From Natronobacillus azotifigens (GTDB taxonomy: Bacteria; Bacillota; Bacilli; Bacillales; Amphibacillaceae): a stretch of DNA of 64,000 nt. The notes beneath the pieces were generated by a model. The model saw only the letters and a list, made by a program, of their open reading frames with translations. It searched no databases and was not told the DNA's origin. The DNA is taken from NCBI RefSeq assembly GCF_026805325.1, contig NZ_JAPRAT010000002.1, positions 153,953 to 217,952 of the forward strand, in the 5' to 3' direction. The position numbers were made by a program, and so were the translations under genes. Shown piece by piece: positions 28,673-39,100 of this stretch. Within the stretch, counting starts at the first letter, position 1. Every line of letters starts with the position of its first letter.

Positions 28673-29599
28673 TTAAGAAAGTGCTTCTGTAAGAGCGGGT
28701 ACAATTTGCTTCTTACGAGATACGACTCCTTTTAATTCCGCACGATTGTTTGTTAAATTCACACCAAATGCAGGATGAACCGCATCCACTTTCTCTCCGA
28801 GGGCAAGGATAATAGAATCATTCGACAAAATATCCGTGATTACAAATACAAATAAATCTAAGTTCCTTGTAGCGATTGTTTGATTGATGGTCGCTTCAAT
28901 CTCGGATTGATTCGCTAAGACTTCCGCTGGATCAACGGTATTCACTTGGGCAATTTCCACTTGATATTTACCCATATCAAATGTTTTCGCATCTAGGGAT
29001 AATAATTCATCGATCGTTTTGTCACTTAAATCGGCACCTGCTTTTAGCATCGCTAAACCATATACTTCAGCGTCTACTTCTGCTATCTTTGCTAATTCTT
29101 GTGCTGCTGCAATATCTTGGTCTGTACAAGTCGGAGATTGATACAATAAGGAATCGGAAATAATCGCTGATAGCATTAAACCAGCGATCTCTTTTGGAAT
29201 GTCTACTGCATGCTCTTTAAACAGCTTATGTAAAATGGTAGCTGTACACCCTACTGGTTCTGCACGATAGTAAACAGGATCACTTGTTTCGAAATTTGCG
29301 ATTCGATGATGATCAATAACTTCTGTCACTTGAACTTGATCAATATCAGCAACACTTTGCTGACGTTCGTTATGATCAACCAAAATAACGGAACTTACTT
29401 CATTTGCAACGGTCTCCACTACTCTAGGAGCTGTTACTCCAAAATAATCTAAGGCATACTTTGTTTCACTGTTAGGCGTACCAAGGCTTACTGCTTCCAC
29501 ATCTTCCCCTAACTGTTTTTTCAAATATGCATAGACAATTGCTGATGTGATCGTATCTGTGTCTGGATTTTTATGTCCGAAAACTAGTGTTTTACTCAA
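28673..29599 (-). CDS. ppaC: manganese-dependent inorganic pyrophosphatase
   Basis: 308 residues, DHH family (class II pyrophosphatase). Metal ligands are visible in [19 protein letters not shown] and VIDHHRI; the C-terminal DHHA2 domain carries the substrate-binding SRKKQIVP motif. The start codon is TTG with AAAGGAGAG seven bases upstream. Single gene with its own terminator. Confidence 0.95.
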   Translation of the reverse strand: MSKTLVFGHKNPDTDTITSAIVYAYLKKQLGEDVEAVSLGTPNSETKYALDYFGVTAPRVVETVANEVSSVILVDHNERQQSVADIDQVQVTEVIDHHRIANFETSDPVYYRAEPVGCTATILHKLFKEHAVDIPKEIAGLMLSAIISDSLLYQSPTCTDQDIAAAQELAKIAEVDAEVYGLAMLKAGADLSDKTIDELLSLDAKTFDMGKYQVEIAQVNTVDPAEVLANQSEIEATINQTIATRNLDLFVFVITDILSNDSIILALGEKVDAVHPAFGVNLTNNRAELKGVVSRKKQIVPALTEALS

Positions 29600-29691
29600 A
29601 ATATTCTCTCCTTTACATGAATAAATCTACGTATAATTATTAGCCATTACCTATTGTAACGTAAATGAAACGATCTTTCATTAAAAAAACG

Positions 29692-30936
29692 TTATTTTAT
29701 TTGTCCATCCCCATAAAGAACATACTTTGTCGAGGTTAAAGCTTCAAGTCCCATTGGTCCTCTTGCATGTAATTTCTGTGTACTAATGCCAATTTCAGCG
29801 CCAAAACCGAACTCAAATCCGTCTGTGAAACGTGTCGATGCATTGTGATATACACAGGCAGCATCTACTTGATTCAAGAAAGAAACCACATTGTTTTGAT
29901 CTTCTGAAATAATTGCTTCGGAATGATGTGTTCCATATCGGTTGATATGTTCAATTGCTTGATGAACATCATCTACAATTTTCATAGAAACGGTTGTATC
30001 TAAGTACTCCATGTGCCAATCATCTTCCGTGGCTAGTTCGAGATCATTATTTTGAGCCAATACTAGCTCATCACCTCGAACTGTTACATCTTTTTCTATT
30101 AGCGCGCGGACCAATTGTTCACCATTCTTTTCAAACCAACCACGCTCAACCAAAATCGTTTCGATTGCATTACAAACAGATGGTCGTTGTGTCTTTGCAT
30201 TTATCGCAATCTCGATCGCCATTTCAACATTAGCTGTTTGATCAATATATAGATGGCAATTACCTGCACCTGTCTCTAACACGGGTACAGAAGATTTTTC
30301 CACAACTGTATCAATTAATTGCTTACTTCCCCTTGGAATGAGTACGTCTAGGTATTCGTTTAAGCGAAACATTTTTTCAGCAGTAGCTCGACTGGTATCT
30401 TCGATTAATTGCACACTATGAGTTGGCAATTCAGACTTGGCCAAGGCATCTTGAATGACTTTTACAAGAATAGTATTGGAATGTATCGCTGATGAACTCC
30501 CACGTAAAATAACTGCATTTCCTGTTTTTAAACAGAGGCTTGCTGCATCTACCGTGACATTAGGACGCGCTTCATAAATAATACCGATAACCCCGATCGG
30601 TACCGCAATTTTCGTGATTTGAAGACCATTTGGGCGTTTCCAGTCATCCAATGTTTTCCTAATTGGATCATCTAACTCCACAAGCTCATGTAATGCTTGA
30701 GCCATCGTTTCAATTCTTTCCGGAGTCAAACGAATTCGATCAATAACCGATGCAGAAATACCTTTTTCTACAGCAGAATCAAGATCTTTTTGATTTCCGT
30801 GTAAAATCGCGTCCTGTTGCTTGATTAGCTCTTGAGCAATCAAGTGTAGGGCATCATTTTTATTTGCTGTTGTTGCTTTAGCAAGTCCTGTGGTTGCTTG
30901 CTTTGCTTGTTTTGCGATCTCTATTAAACTGGTCAT
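29692..30936 (-). CDS. proA: gamma-glutamyl phosphate reductase
   Basis: Second step of proline synthesis: NADPH-dependent reduction of glutamyl phosphate to the semialdehyde. 414 residues; the catalytic cysteine is in QRPSVCNAIET, and VIYEARPNVTVDAASL and EFGFGAEIGISTQKLHARGPMGLE are conserved. It starts 4 bases after the proB stop, its GGGGGAATG site lying in the proB end. Controlled with proB by the T-box. Confidence 0.96.
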   Translation of the reverse strand: MTSLIEIAKQAKQATTGLAKATTANKNDALHLIAQELIKQQDAILHGNQKDLDSAVEKGISASVIDRIRLTPERIETMAQALHELVELDDPIRKTLDDWKRPNGLQITKIAVPIGVIGIIYEARPNVTVDAASLCLKTGNAVILRGSSSAIHSNTILVKVIQDALAKSELPTHSVQLIEDTSRATAEKMFRLNEYLDVLIPRGSKQLIDTVVEKSSVPVLETGAGNCHLYIDQTANVEMAIEIAINAKTQRPSVCNAIETILVERGWFEKNGEQLVRALIEKDVTVRGDELVLAQNNDLELATEDDWHMEYLDTTVSMKIVDDVHQAIEHINRYGTHHSEAIISEDQNNVVSFLNQVDAACVYHNASTRFTDGFEFGFGAEIGISTQKLHARGPMGLEALTSTKYVLYGDGQIK

Positions 30937-30940
30937 CTTT

Positions 30941-32053
30941 TCATTCCCCCTGAATCGTTAATACTAATTTATTTCGGTGAATCGCCTCGGGGCGTTTGCA
31001 TTTAGTAATTTTCATGGCTTCACAACTACTTAAACCTTTCACTCGATTTAAATCTTCTGATGAATAATTCACTTGTCCTTTGGCAATAACTTCATTTTGA
31101 TAAACAATTTCGGCTACTTCCCCCACTTCAAAGTAGTTACTAATACCGATAATTCCTGCTGGTAATAAACTTTTCCCATCGGATAATACTGCCTTTTTTG
31201 CACCTTCATCGATAATAATTTGCCCTTTTACTTCCGAGTGAAAAGCAATCCATTGCTTCTGTTTTCGTACGTGTGGTGTATGTTTATTGCCAATATATGT
31301 TCCATCCCCTTTTCCGTCAAAAATATCAATCAGCTTTTCTCTACCATATCCAACACCAACAAAACAGTTCACACCTAATGTTGTTGCCATTTGCGCTGCA
31401 ATGAGCTTCGATTTCATTCCACCAGTTCCAACTTTAGAATTTGATGATTGGCTTGTTTGATCGATTAATTGATCGGAAATGTAATTCAGTTGCTGATAAC
31501 GTTTGGCATCCGTATATTGCGCTGGATTTTTATCATAGATACCATTAATGTCTGTCAACATGATTAAATAATCAGCGTTTACTAAACCACTAACAAGAGC
31601 AGAAAGCATGTCATTATCACCAAAAGTTAATTCATCAATGGCAACAGAATCGTTCTCATTGATAATTGGCACAACCGACCTTTTGATTAATTCTGTAATC
31701 GTTTGATAGACGTTAGTAAATTGTGTTTGATTAACAAACACCCCGCGTGTTAACAGCAATTGAGCGGAAACAATATTGTATTGCTTAAATGCATCATTAT
31801 AGGCTTCTACCAATAAACCTTGACCAACAGCGGCAGCTGCTTGTTTGCCTGCCACTGTTACGGGGCGGCTTGAGTAACCGAGATCACGAAAGCCAGCAGA
31901 AACCGCTCCCGAAGAAATTAAAACAACTTCTACTCCTTTTTCCATTAATGCTACAATTGCACTGGTATGCTCTTGTAATTTTGCAAGACTTAATGTTCCG
32001 TCTTTTTCCGTTAAAGAACTACTTCCTATCTTTACAACTACTCGATTTTTCAT
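30941..32053 (-). CDS. proB: glutamate 5-kinase
   Basis: First step of proline synthesis. 370 residues: amino acid kinase domain (RVVVKIGSSSLTEKDGTL, NENDSVAI, GTGGMKSKLIAAQMA) followed by a PUA domain (AVLSDGKSLLPAGI onward). The start at 32053 (MKNRVVV) is chosen because the upstream ATG at 32104 lies inside the T-box terminator hairpin. The pair proB-proA is a two-gene operon. Confidence 0.95.
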   Translation of the reverse strand: MKNRVVVKIGSSSLTEKDGTLSLAKLQEHTSAIVALMEKGVEVVLISSGAVSAGFRDLGYSSRPVTVAGKQAAAAVGQGLLVEAYNDAFKQYNIVSAQLLLTRGVFVNQTQFTNVYQTITELIKRSVVPIINENDSVAIDELTFGDNDMLSALVSGLVNADYLIMLTDINGIYDKNPAQYTDAKRYQQLNYISDQLIDQTSQSSNSKVGTGGMKSKLIAAQMATTLGVNCFVGVGYGREKLIDIFDGKGDGTYIGNKHTPHVRKQKQWIAFHSEVKGQIIIDEGAKKAVLSDGKSLLPAGIIGISNYFEVGEVAEIVYQNEVIAKGQVNYSSEDLNRVKGLSSCEAMKITKCKRPEAIHRNKLVLTIQGE

Positions 32054-32083
32054 CCTTTTCCATTCCCTACTTTTATCTGTAAT

Positions 32084-32340
32084 AAAAAAACCCTTTCCAT
32101 CCATTACAATCTTACATGCAAAGGACGGAAAAAGTTTTCCGCGGTACCACCTTATGTTGGTAAATAAATATTACCCACCTCTTTAAACCAATAACGGTAG
32201 TTAGCCGGTTAAGTTATTCGCTTAACAATTCAAAGGGCAGGTTCAATAGTACGTAAATAATAGGGATCTTTCAGCCAAATGAATCCCATTCTCTGTTTTA
32301 TTGTAACTATTTACTAATCCTTATCCACATTGTTGATCCT
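32084..32340 (-). promoter_or_regulatory. T-box leader of proBA, probably proline-specific
   Basis: The minus strand shows the T-box core AAGGTGGTACCGCGGAAAAC at 32153-32134, preceded by a long leader whose stem I has the GGGATTC / GATCCC arm. A candidate specifier is the CCT in GAACCTGCC (about 32236-32244), a proline codon. It is followed by a 14-pair terminator, AACTTTTTCCGTCC against GGATGGAAAGGGTT, then seven T. Uncharged tRNA-Pro should allow readthrough into proB. Confidence 0.92.
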
Positions 32341-32413
32341 GTATCATATTATTGTATATTATCCGCCAGGAAAAAATGATTGTCAACTGCTTTTTCAGAA
32401 AAATCTGATTTAA

Positions 32414-32962
32414 CTATTTATATTTTTGATGGGATTTTCCAAGATTGTAAACAATACGTAAGATTAGATAAATAAAGTAGCCGATTATTGCTCCTAAGGT
32501 ATTAAAAAATAGATCATCAACCGTTGCTGCTCGTGACAATGTGAACAAGCCCTGTGTTAATTCAATTAGTAACGAAAATAAGAACCCCGTAATTACTAGC
32601 AAGATAAAATGACGTAAGCGACGAAAAACAATCGGTCCTAGCATACCAAATGGAACAAAGAGCAAGATATTACCCACGGAATAAAGAAGTTGGTAATAAA
32701 CGTGACTGCTCGCCATATGACGAAGTTGATAGAATAAATTGGTATCAAAATAAAATTCACGATTGCCGTAGAATGGAATTTGAAATTCAAACGGTCGTAA
32801 GGTTAAATAGAGCACGGCAATGATATAAAAAAAGAACAAATGCACGATAGATTCAGATTCAAGTCTAATTTTTTTGTTATTTTTAAGAACATATCGCCGT
32901 CGAAAATAGAACCATATAGGTAAAATAATAAGTAAAAATATAAGAAAACGAGATTCAATCAT
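32414..32962 (-). CDS. VanZ-family membrane protein
   Basis: 182 residues with five membrane helices. LYLTLRPFEFQIPFYG, GNILLFVPFGMLGP and ELTQGLFTLSRAATVDDLFFNTLGAIIGY are typical VanZ blocks. VanZ proteins are linked to glycopeptide or lipopeptide tolerance in some bacteria; no such role can be inferred here. The start at 32962 (MIESRF) follows GGTAGGG; ten more upstream codons are unsupported. Single gene. Confidence 0.85.
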   Translation of the reverse strand: MIESRFLIFLLIILPIWFYFRRRYVLKNNKKIRLESESIVHLFFFYIIAVLYLTLRPFEFQIPFYGNREFYFDTNLFYQLRHMASSHVYYQLLYSVGNILLFVPFGMLGPIVFRRLRHFILLVITGFLFSLLIELTQGLFTLSRAATVDDLFFNTLGAIIGYFIYLILRIVYNLGKSHQKYK

Positions 32963-33210
32963 GTATGTCCCTACCTTATGTATTAATATCACTAGTTTAT
33001 CAAAAAATGATCAAACAATCGTCTGATTTAAAATACTTAATCAAATTGTAATCTTAGCTATTAAAAATTACAAAAAAATTGTCTAGAATGATTTATATGC
33101 ATTTGTATGTGTTTAGTGTTTAGTGTTTAGCAACATCATGAGAAGAATCGTAAGGGAGTCCACTTGTACAGTAATTGAAAGAAATCCGATAAAAAACACG
33201 TAAATATGCA

Positions 33211-33240
33211 GCTCATTTAACATGAAGTATAATGAGCTGC
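33211..33240 (-). terminator. hairpin after the aminotransferase gene
   Basis: GCAGCTCATT, loop, AATGAGCTGC. A ten-pair stem, but with little T tract, so termination strength is uncertain. Confidence 0.45.
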
Positions 33241-33258
33241 TAGTCGGAGTTTGTTAAA

Positions 33259-34332
33259 TTAGGTTAGTTTTACGATCCAGTCAAATGGATCCTTAATCTT
33301 TCCATATTGAATTCCTGTAAGGGTATCATATAAACGTTTAGCTAAATCACCTGTTTGATGATTGTTAATGACGATCGTTTCGTCTTCGCAAGCAAATTCC
33401 CCAATTGGAGAGATAACTGCGGCTGTACCTGCCCCAAACGCCTCTTCTAAGCTACCGTTTTTATAAGCAATCTTTATATCTTCTAATGCAATTTTCTCTT
33501 CTTTTACTGGTATATTCCAATGTTTTAATAATTGAATAACAGAATTGCGTGTTACCCCAGGTAAGATACTTCCATTGAGCGCTGGAGTGATTACTTCTCC
33601 ATTAATCTTAAAAAATACATTCATGCTTCCAACTTCTTCGATGTATTTCTTCTCTAAACCGTCCAACCACAATACTTGTGCGTACCCAGCATCGCTTACT
33701 TTTTCTTGGGCAATCAGACTACCTGCATAATTTCCAGCTGTTTTCGCTTCACCTGTTCCACCTTTGATCGCACGAATATATTTATTCTCGACAGCAATTT
33801 TCACTGGATTGATTCCTTCTTTATAATATGCACCAACGGGAGACAAAATAATCACAAACTTGTATTGCTTAGATGGTGCTACACCTAAATAAGGTTCTGT
33901 TGCTATAACAAATGGACGGATATAAAGAGAAGTTCCTGGTGCGTTTGGTATCCATTCTTTTTCGAGTTTGACTAGTTCTTTGAGCGCACGTAATGCAAGC
34001 TCTTCATCTATTTCAGGAATGCACATCCGTTCATTTGACCGATTTAAACGTTTTACGTTTTGTTCTGGTCGAAATAAATGAACGTCATTTGTCTCGGTAA
34101 CATAAGCTTTTAATCCTTCAAAAACAGTCTGCCCATAATGATAGACCATTGCAGCTGGATCTAACGTAATGGCTTGATAAGGCACAATGCGAGGATCATA
34201 CCAACCTTTGTCTGTGTGATAATCCATCACAAACATATGATCTGTAAAATGTCTACCAAACTCTAATTGATCGGTTGCTGGCTTAGTCTTTTTAGCAATA
34301 ACTTTCGTTGTCGTGATTTTAGTTGACGTCAT
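33259..34332 (-). CDS. ilvE: branched-chain amino acid aminotransferase
   Basis: 357 residues, fold type IV PLP aminotransferase (class that resembles the mammalian BCAT). The PLP lysine is in GTGEAKTAGNYAGS; VLWLDGLEKKYIEEVGSMN and NGSILPGVTRNSVIQL are diagnostic. It transfers the amino group in leucine, isoleucine and valine metabolism. GGGGGAA precedes the ATG. Single gene; the 270-base upstream region shows no T-box that I can recognise. Confidence 0.94.
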   Translation of the reverse strand: MTSTKITTTKVIAKKTKPATDQLEFGRHFTDHMFVMDYHTDKGWYDPRIVPYQAITLDPAAMVYHYGQTVFEGLKAYVTETNDVHLFRPEQNVKRLNRSNERMCIPEIDEELALRALKELVKLEKEWIPNAPGTSLYIRPFVIATEPYLGVAPSKQYKFVIILSPVGAYYKEGINPVKIAVENKYIRAIKGGTGEAKTAGNYAGSLIAQEKVSDAGYAQVLWLDGLEKKYIEEVGSMNVFFKINGEVITPALNGSILPGVTRNSVIQLLKHWNIPVKEEKIALEDIKIAYKNGSLEEAFGAGTAAVISPIGEFACEDETIVINNHQTGDLAKRLYDTLTGIQYGKIKDPFDWIVKLT

Positions 34333-34565
34333 ATGAATAATTCCCCCTGCTTTGATTACGTTTCCTAATTCAGTTCTTACATGTTCTATTTTCTCGTCGC
34401 CAGCCTAGAAACTTCATCCCTTGAAGGGTCACTAAACGACAAAATCTTTTTTTAAAAATTATATTATGCTCTATTTTATTATGTATTGGTGTCGATTGAC
34501 AACCTATTTTTCTTGAAAATTCAAACAATAAAGAAATCGTTGATTATGTACGAAAAAAAATCATC

Positions 34566-34603
34566 AAAAACAATCCTCCCAAACGAGCCTTGGAAGGATT
34601 GTT
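34566..34603 (-). terminator. terminator after gltD
   Basis: AAACAATCCTTCC and GGGAGGATTGTTTTTG on the minus strand. It starts 5 bases past the gltD stop. Confidence 0.85.
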
Positions 34604-34607
34604 TTCT

Positions 34608-36104
34608 CTACATTGCGATAACAGTTGGTAGCTTTGATTTTCCCATTAAATATTCATCAACAGCATGAGCAACTTCTCTACCTTCATTGATTGCCCAAAC
34701 GATCAAACTCTGTCCTCTTCTCGCATCTCCAGCAGCAAATACCCCGTCAACGTTCGTTGTAAACTTGCCATATTCTGCATCAATTCTGTTTCTTTCCGTT
34801 TTCACGCCAAATTGATCCAATATAGATTGTGTCGGTCCGACAAAACCAATAGCAATGATTACTAGTTGTGTTGGCCAAACTTCGCCTGTGTTTGATAACT
34901 CTTCATAAGAGATCATGCCTTTTTCATCTTGTGTTGTTTCTAGATCAACGGTGTATAATGCTTGAACACCATCGTTTCCATCCGTAATGAATGCTTTCGT
35001 TTGAATAGAATATTGACGGACATCCTCACCGAACTTTTCTTTTGCCTCTTTGTGAGCGTATTCCAAGCTAAAGACTTGTGGATATGCAGGCCATTCATTG
35101 GTTGAAGCTCTTTTTATTGGTAATTTAGGATTGATGGCAAATTGATTCACCGACTTCGCTCCTTGTCTTATTGCAGTAGCAACACAGTCAGCACCTGTAT
35201 CTCCTCCACCAATAATGATCACATCTTTCCCTTTCGCATTCAATGAATCGTTCGGCGTTTTTGTTTTATCCAAAAGATGTTTGGTTGCGTTCGTAAGGTA
35301 ATCCATTGCAAAGTGGATACCATTGTATTCACGTCCCTGTATTGGTAAGTCTCTTGGTACCTGAGAACCTATACAGAGGATTACAGAATCATAATCTTCC
35401 TTTAATTGCTCTGCAGTAACATCTTTACCAACTTCCGTATTTAAGATGAAAGTGATTCCTTCTTCTTCTAATAAGTCGATTCTACGTTGTACAACATCTT
35501 TCTCCAATTTCATGTTTGGAATGCCATACATTAGAAGTCCACCAGCTCGATCGGAACGTTCATATACCGTGACAGAATGCCCTGCCTGATTTAATTGATC
35601 TGCAGCAGCCAATCCAGCAGGTCCAGACCCAACGATTGCAATGGTTTTTCCTGTTCTTTTTTCTGGAATTCTCGGTGTTATCCAGCCATTCTCAAATCCC
35701 TTATCAATAATCGATCGTTCAATATTCTTAATTGCAACTGCTGGATCTGATATCGCAACCGTACAAGAACCTTCACAAGGAGCTGGACATACTCTCCCTG
35801 TGAATTCCGGAAAATTATTCGTTTTCATTAATCGTTCGAGTGCTTCTTTCCACTTCCCTTTATAAACGAGATCATTCCACTCGGGTATTAAGTTATATAC
35901 AGGACAACCCGACGTTGATCCTGCGATATCCATTCCGATATGACAGAACGGTGTTCCACAGTCCATACATCTTGCACCCTGTCTTTGCATTTTTTCATCA
36001 GAGAAAGGAGCAGAATATTCCTTCCAGTCTTTTATACGCGTTAATGGATCTCTCTCTACTGCATTTTCACGTTCTAGTTCCATAAAACCAGTTGCTTTCC
36101 CCAT
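34608..36104 (-). CDS. gltD: glutamate synthase small subunit
   Basis: 498 residues. N-terminal iron-sulfur region ([19 protein letters not shown]), an FAD site ([15 protein letters not shown]) and an NADPH site ([15 protein letters not shown]). It supplies electrons to GltB for making glutamate from glutamine and 2-oxoglutarate. Start 36104 is preferred over 36110, which is too close to GGAG. It follows gltB by 15 bases. Confidence 0.96.
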   Translation of the reverse strand: MGKATGFMELERENAVERDPLTRIKDWKEYSAPFSDEKMQRQGARCMDCGTPFCHIGMDIAGSTSGCPVYNLIPEWNDLVYKGKWKEALERLMKTNNFPEFTGRVCPAPCEGSCTVAISDPAVAIKNIERSIIDKGFENGWITPRIPEKRTGKTIAIVGSGPAGLAAADQLNQAGHSVTVYERSDRAGGLLMYGIPNMKLEKDVVQRRIDLLEEEGITFILNTEVGKDVTAEQLKEDYDSVILCIGSQVPRDLPIQGREYNGIHFAMDYLTNATKHLLDKTKTPNDSLNAKGKDVIIIGGGDTGADCVATAIRQGAKSVNQFAINPKLPIKRASTNEWPAYPQVFSLEYAHKEAKEKFGEDVRQYSIQTKAFITDGNDGVQALYTVDLETTQDEKGMISYEELSNTGEVWPTQLVIIAIGFVGPTQSILDQFGVKTERNRIDAEYGKFTTNVDGVFAAGDARRGQSLIVWAINEGREVAHAVDEYLMGKSKLPTVIAM

Positions 36105-36119
36105 ATTCATATCTCCTTT

Positions 36120-39100
36120 CTATTGTGCAAGCACTTCTGCTTTTTCTGACATTTCGACCAATTTATTCTCTTTGTTTAGTGTGAAAGCATTCATTTTTGC
36201 TTCCTCTTCGGTATGACCAGCTGCCACAAAAGAATCGATAGCTTTTGTGATTTTTTTGTAATCTCTCGGAATAACCTTCACAAAATTTGCTTGATTTGTG
36301 ACCCAGTCAGTTAAAATCATTTCTGCACGTCGGCTGTTCGTGTAATTGAATTGCTTCACCAACATAGATTTAAGGTAGGAAATCTCTGCTTCGTCCACTA
36401 ATGATTCAAAAGATACTAACTCTTCATTCGCTAATGAGATAAAAGATTCTCTATCTTCTGTGTAGACATAAGCTACACCACCAGACATACCTGCCCCAAA
36501 GTTCTTCCCTACTTCACCAAGAACAATCACGCGACCACCAGTCATGTACTCACACCCATGGTCACCAATTCCTTCAACAACGATTTCTGCGCCACTATTT
36601 CTTACGGCAAATCGTTCTCCTGCATAGCCATTAATATATGCTTCGCCACCAGTAGAACCATAGAAAGAAACGTTCCCAGCTATTACATTCGTACTAGCTT
36701 CAAAGTTTGCTTGCAAAGGAGCTTTGACAATGATCTTTCCTCCAGATAGACCTTTTCCTACATAGTCATTCGCATCACCAGTTAATTCTAATGTCATGCC
36801 TTTTGGTATAAATGCTCCAAAGCTTTGTCCTGCTGATCCATTAAATCGTAACGTAATGGTGTCTTCTGGTAAGCCGTTTGCTCCATGTTCTTTAGAAATC
36901 TCACTACCTACAACCGTACCAACAACACGATTAATATTAGTAATTGGGAATGTTTGATCTACTTTTTCCCCTGTTTGAATTGATTTTCTTACAGCAGGCA
37001 ATAAAGCCGTAACGTCGAGCGATTGATCAATTTTATGGTCTTGTTTAGTTTTGTTTAAGCGTGCTCCACCTGTTGGTTGATAAACAATTTTACTCAAATC
37101 TAAATATTTTGCTTTCCAATGTTGGCGAGCACGATCATTTATTTCGAGAAGGTCGGTACGCCCAACCATTTCATCCATCGATGTGAATCCTAATTCGGCC
37201 ATGATCTCACGAACTTCTTGGGCAACAAAACGCATAAAGTTAACGATATGATCTGGATCACCTGTGAATTTTTTACGTAATTCTGGGTTTTGCGTTGCTA
37301 CCCCAACAGGACAAGTGTCTAAATGGCAAACACGCATCATTACACAACCTAAAATTACGAGTGGAGCTGTGGCAAATCCATATTCTTCAGCACCTAATAA
37401 AGTAGCTAAAACAACATCTTTACCTGATAATAGCTTTCCATCTGTCTCAAGGACTACTCGTTCACGTAAATCATTGATTAAAAGTGTTTGGTGTGCTTCT
37501 GATAGACCCAATTCCCATGGCAAACCAGCATGCTTAATACTCGTTTTCGGTGAAGCCCCGGTACCTCCATCATACCCAACAACGGTAATGACATCAGCAT
37601 TTCCTTTTGCTACACCGGCAGCTATAGTACCAACACCAGCTTTTGCTACTAATTTTACACTGATACGAGCATCACGATTCGCATTTTTTAAATCATGAAT
37701 CAGTTGAGCTAAATCCTCAATTGAATAAATATCATGATGAGGTGGCGGAGAAATTAAATCGACTCCTGTCGTAGAATTACGGACGTTCGCAACCCATGGA
37801 TACACTTTGTTTCCAGGTAAATGCCCACCTTCCCCAGGTTTCGCTCCTTGTGCCATTTTAATTTGTAATTCATCCGCATTTACAAGATAATGGCTATTCA
37901 CACCAAATCGAGCAGAAGCAATTTGCTTGATCGCACTTCTTCTGTTTTGGCCCTTATCATCAAGTTCATAACGTTTTGGATTCTCTCCGCCCTCTCCACT
38001 ATTACTCTTTCCTCCAAGACGATTCATCGCAATAGCTAAAGCTTCATGAGCCTCTTCACTAATCGAACCAAACGACATCGCACCTGTTTTGAAACGTTTC
38101 ACAATCGAATCCACTGATTCTACTTGTTCAATCGGAATCGCATTTCGTTCTTTAAAATCAAACAAGTTACGCAGGAAACCAATTTGTTCTTCATTGATCG
38201 TTTGGGTAAACTCTTTGAATAATTGATAATCTCCTCGACGTGCCGCCCATTGTAATTTGTGCAAGGTAAGCGGATTATACGCGTGGTGTTCTCCATTTTT
38301 CCGCCATTGAAAATCACTTCCCGAATCAAGGGACGGATTTACTTTTTCTTCATAACCTTTTTCATGTCGTAATATTGCTTCTTTTGCAATAATTGGAATG
38401 CCAATGCCATCGATTTGAGATGCTGTTCCAGTAAAATGAAGATCAATTACCTCATTACTTATTCCAATCGCTTCGAAAATTTGCGCACCACGGTAACTTT
38501 GTACAGTGGAAATACCCATCTTCGACATGACTTTAATAACACCTTCTGTAACAATGTTGATATATTTCGTTACTGCATCAGCATAGAAGATAGACAAATG
38601 ATTCGTTTGGATTTCTGACCAATACGTTTCATAGACCAAATACGGAACGATCGCGTCCACACCGTAACTCAATAAAGCCGCAAAATGGTGTACTTCTCTT
38701 GTTTCACCAGTCTCAGCTATGATACTAGCTTTTGTACGTACACCTTTACGAACAAGATGTTGGTGTAAACTACTTACGGCTAACAAAACAGGAATCGCAA
38801 CATGATTTTCATCGATATTACGATCAGACAAAACTAACAAATTAGCCCCATCTTCAATTGCTTGTTCAGCTTTCAGAAATAGTTCATTAAGTCCTTGATC
38901 AAGATCACTTGTAAATAAACTATCAATAATCGCCGTTTTAAAACCAGCCTCTTCTTTTTCTTTCAACTCATTTAGTTGATGATTGGATAGAATTGGAGTT
39001 TCCAGGCGAATTCGATGACTGTTTGTAGCAGATGGATGCAAAATATCTCCCTCTGTACCTAACCAAGTTAGCATCGATGTAACAATTTTTTCACGATATG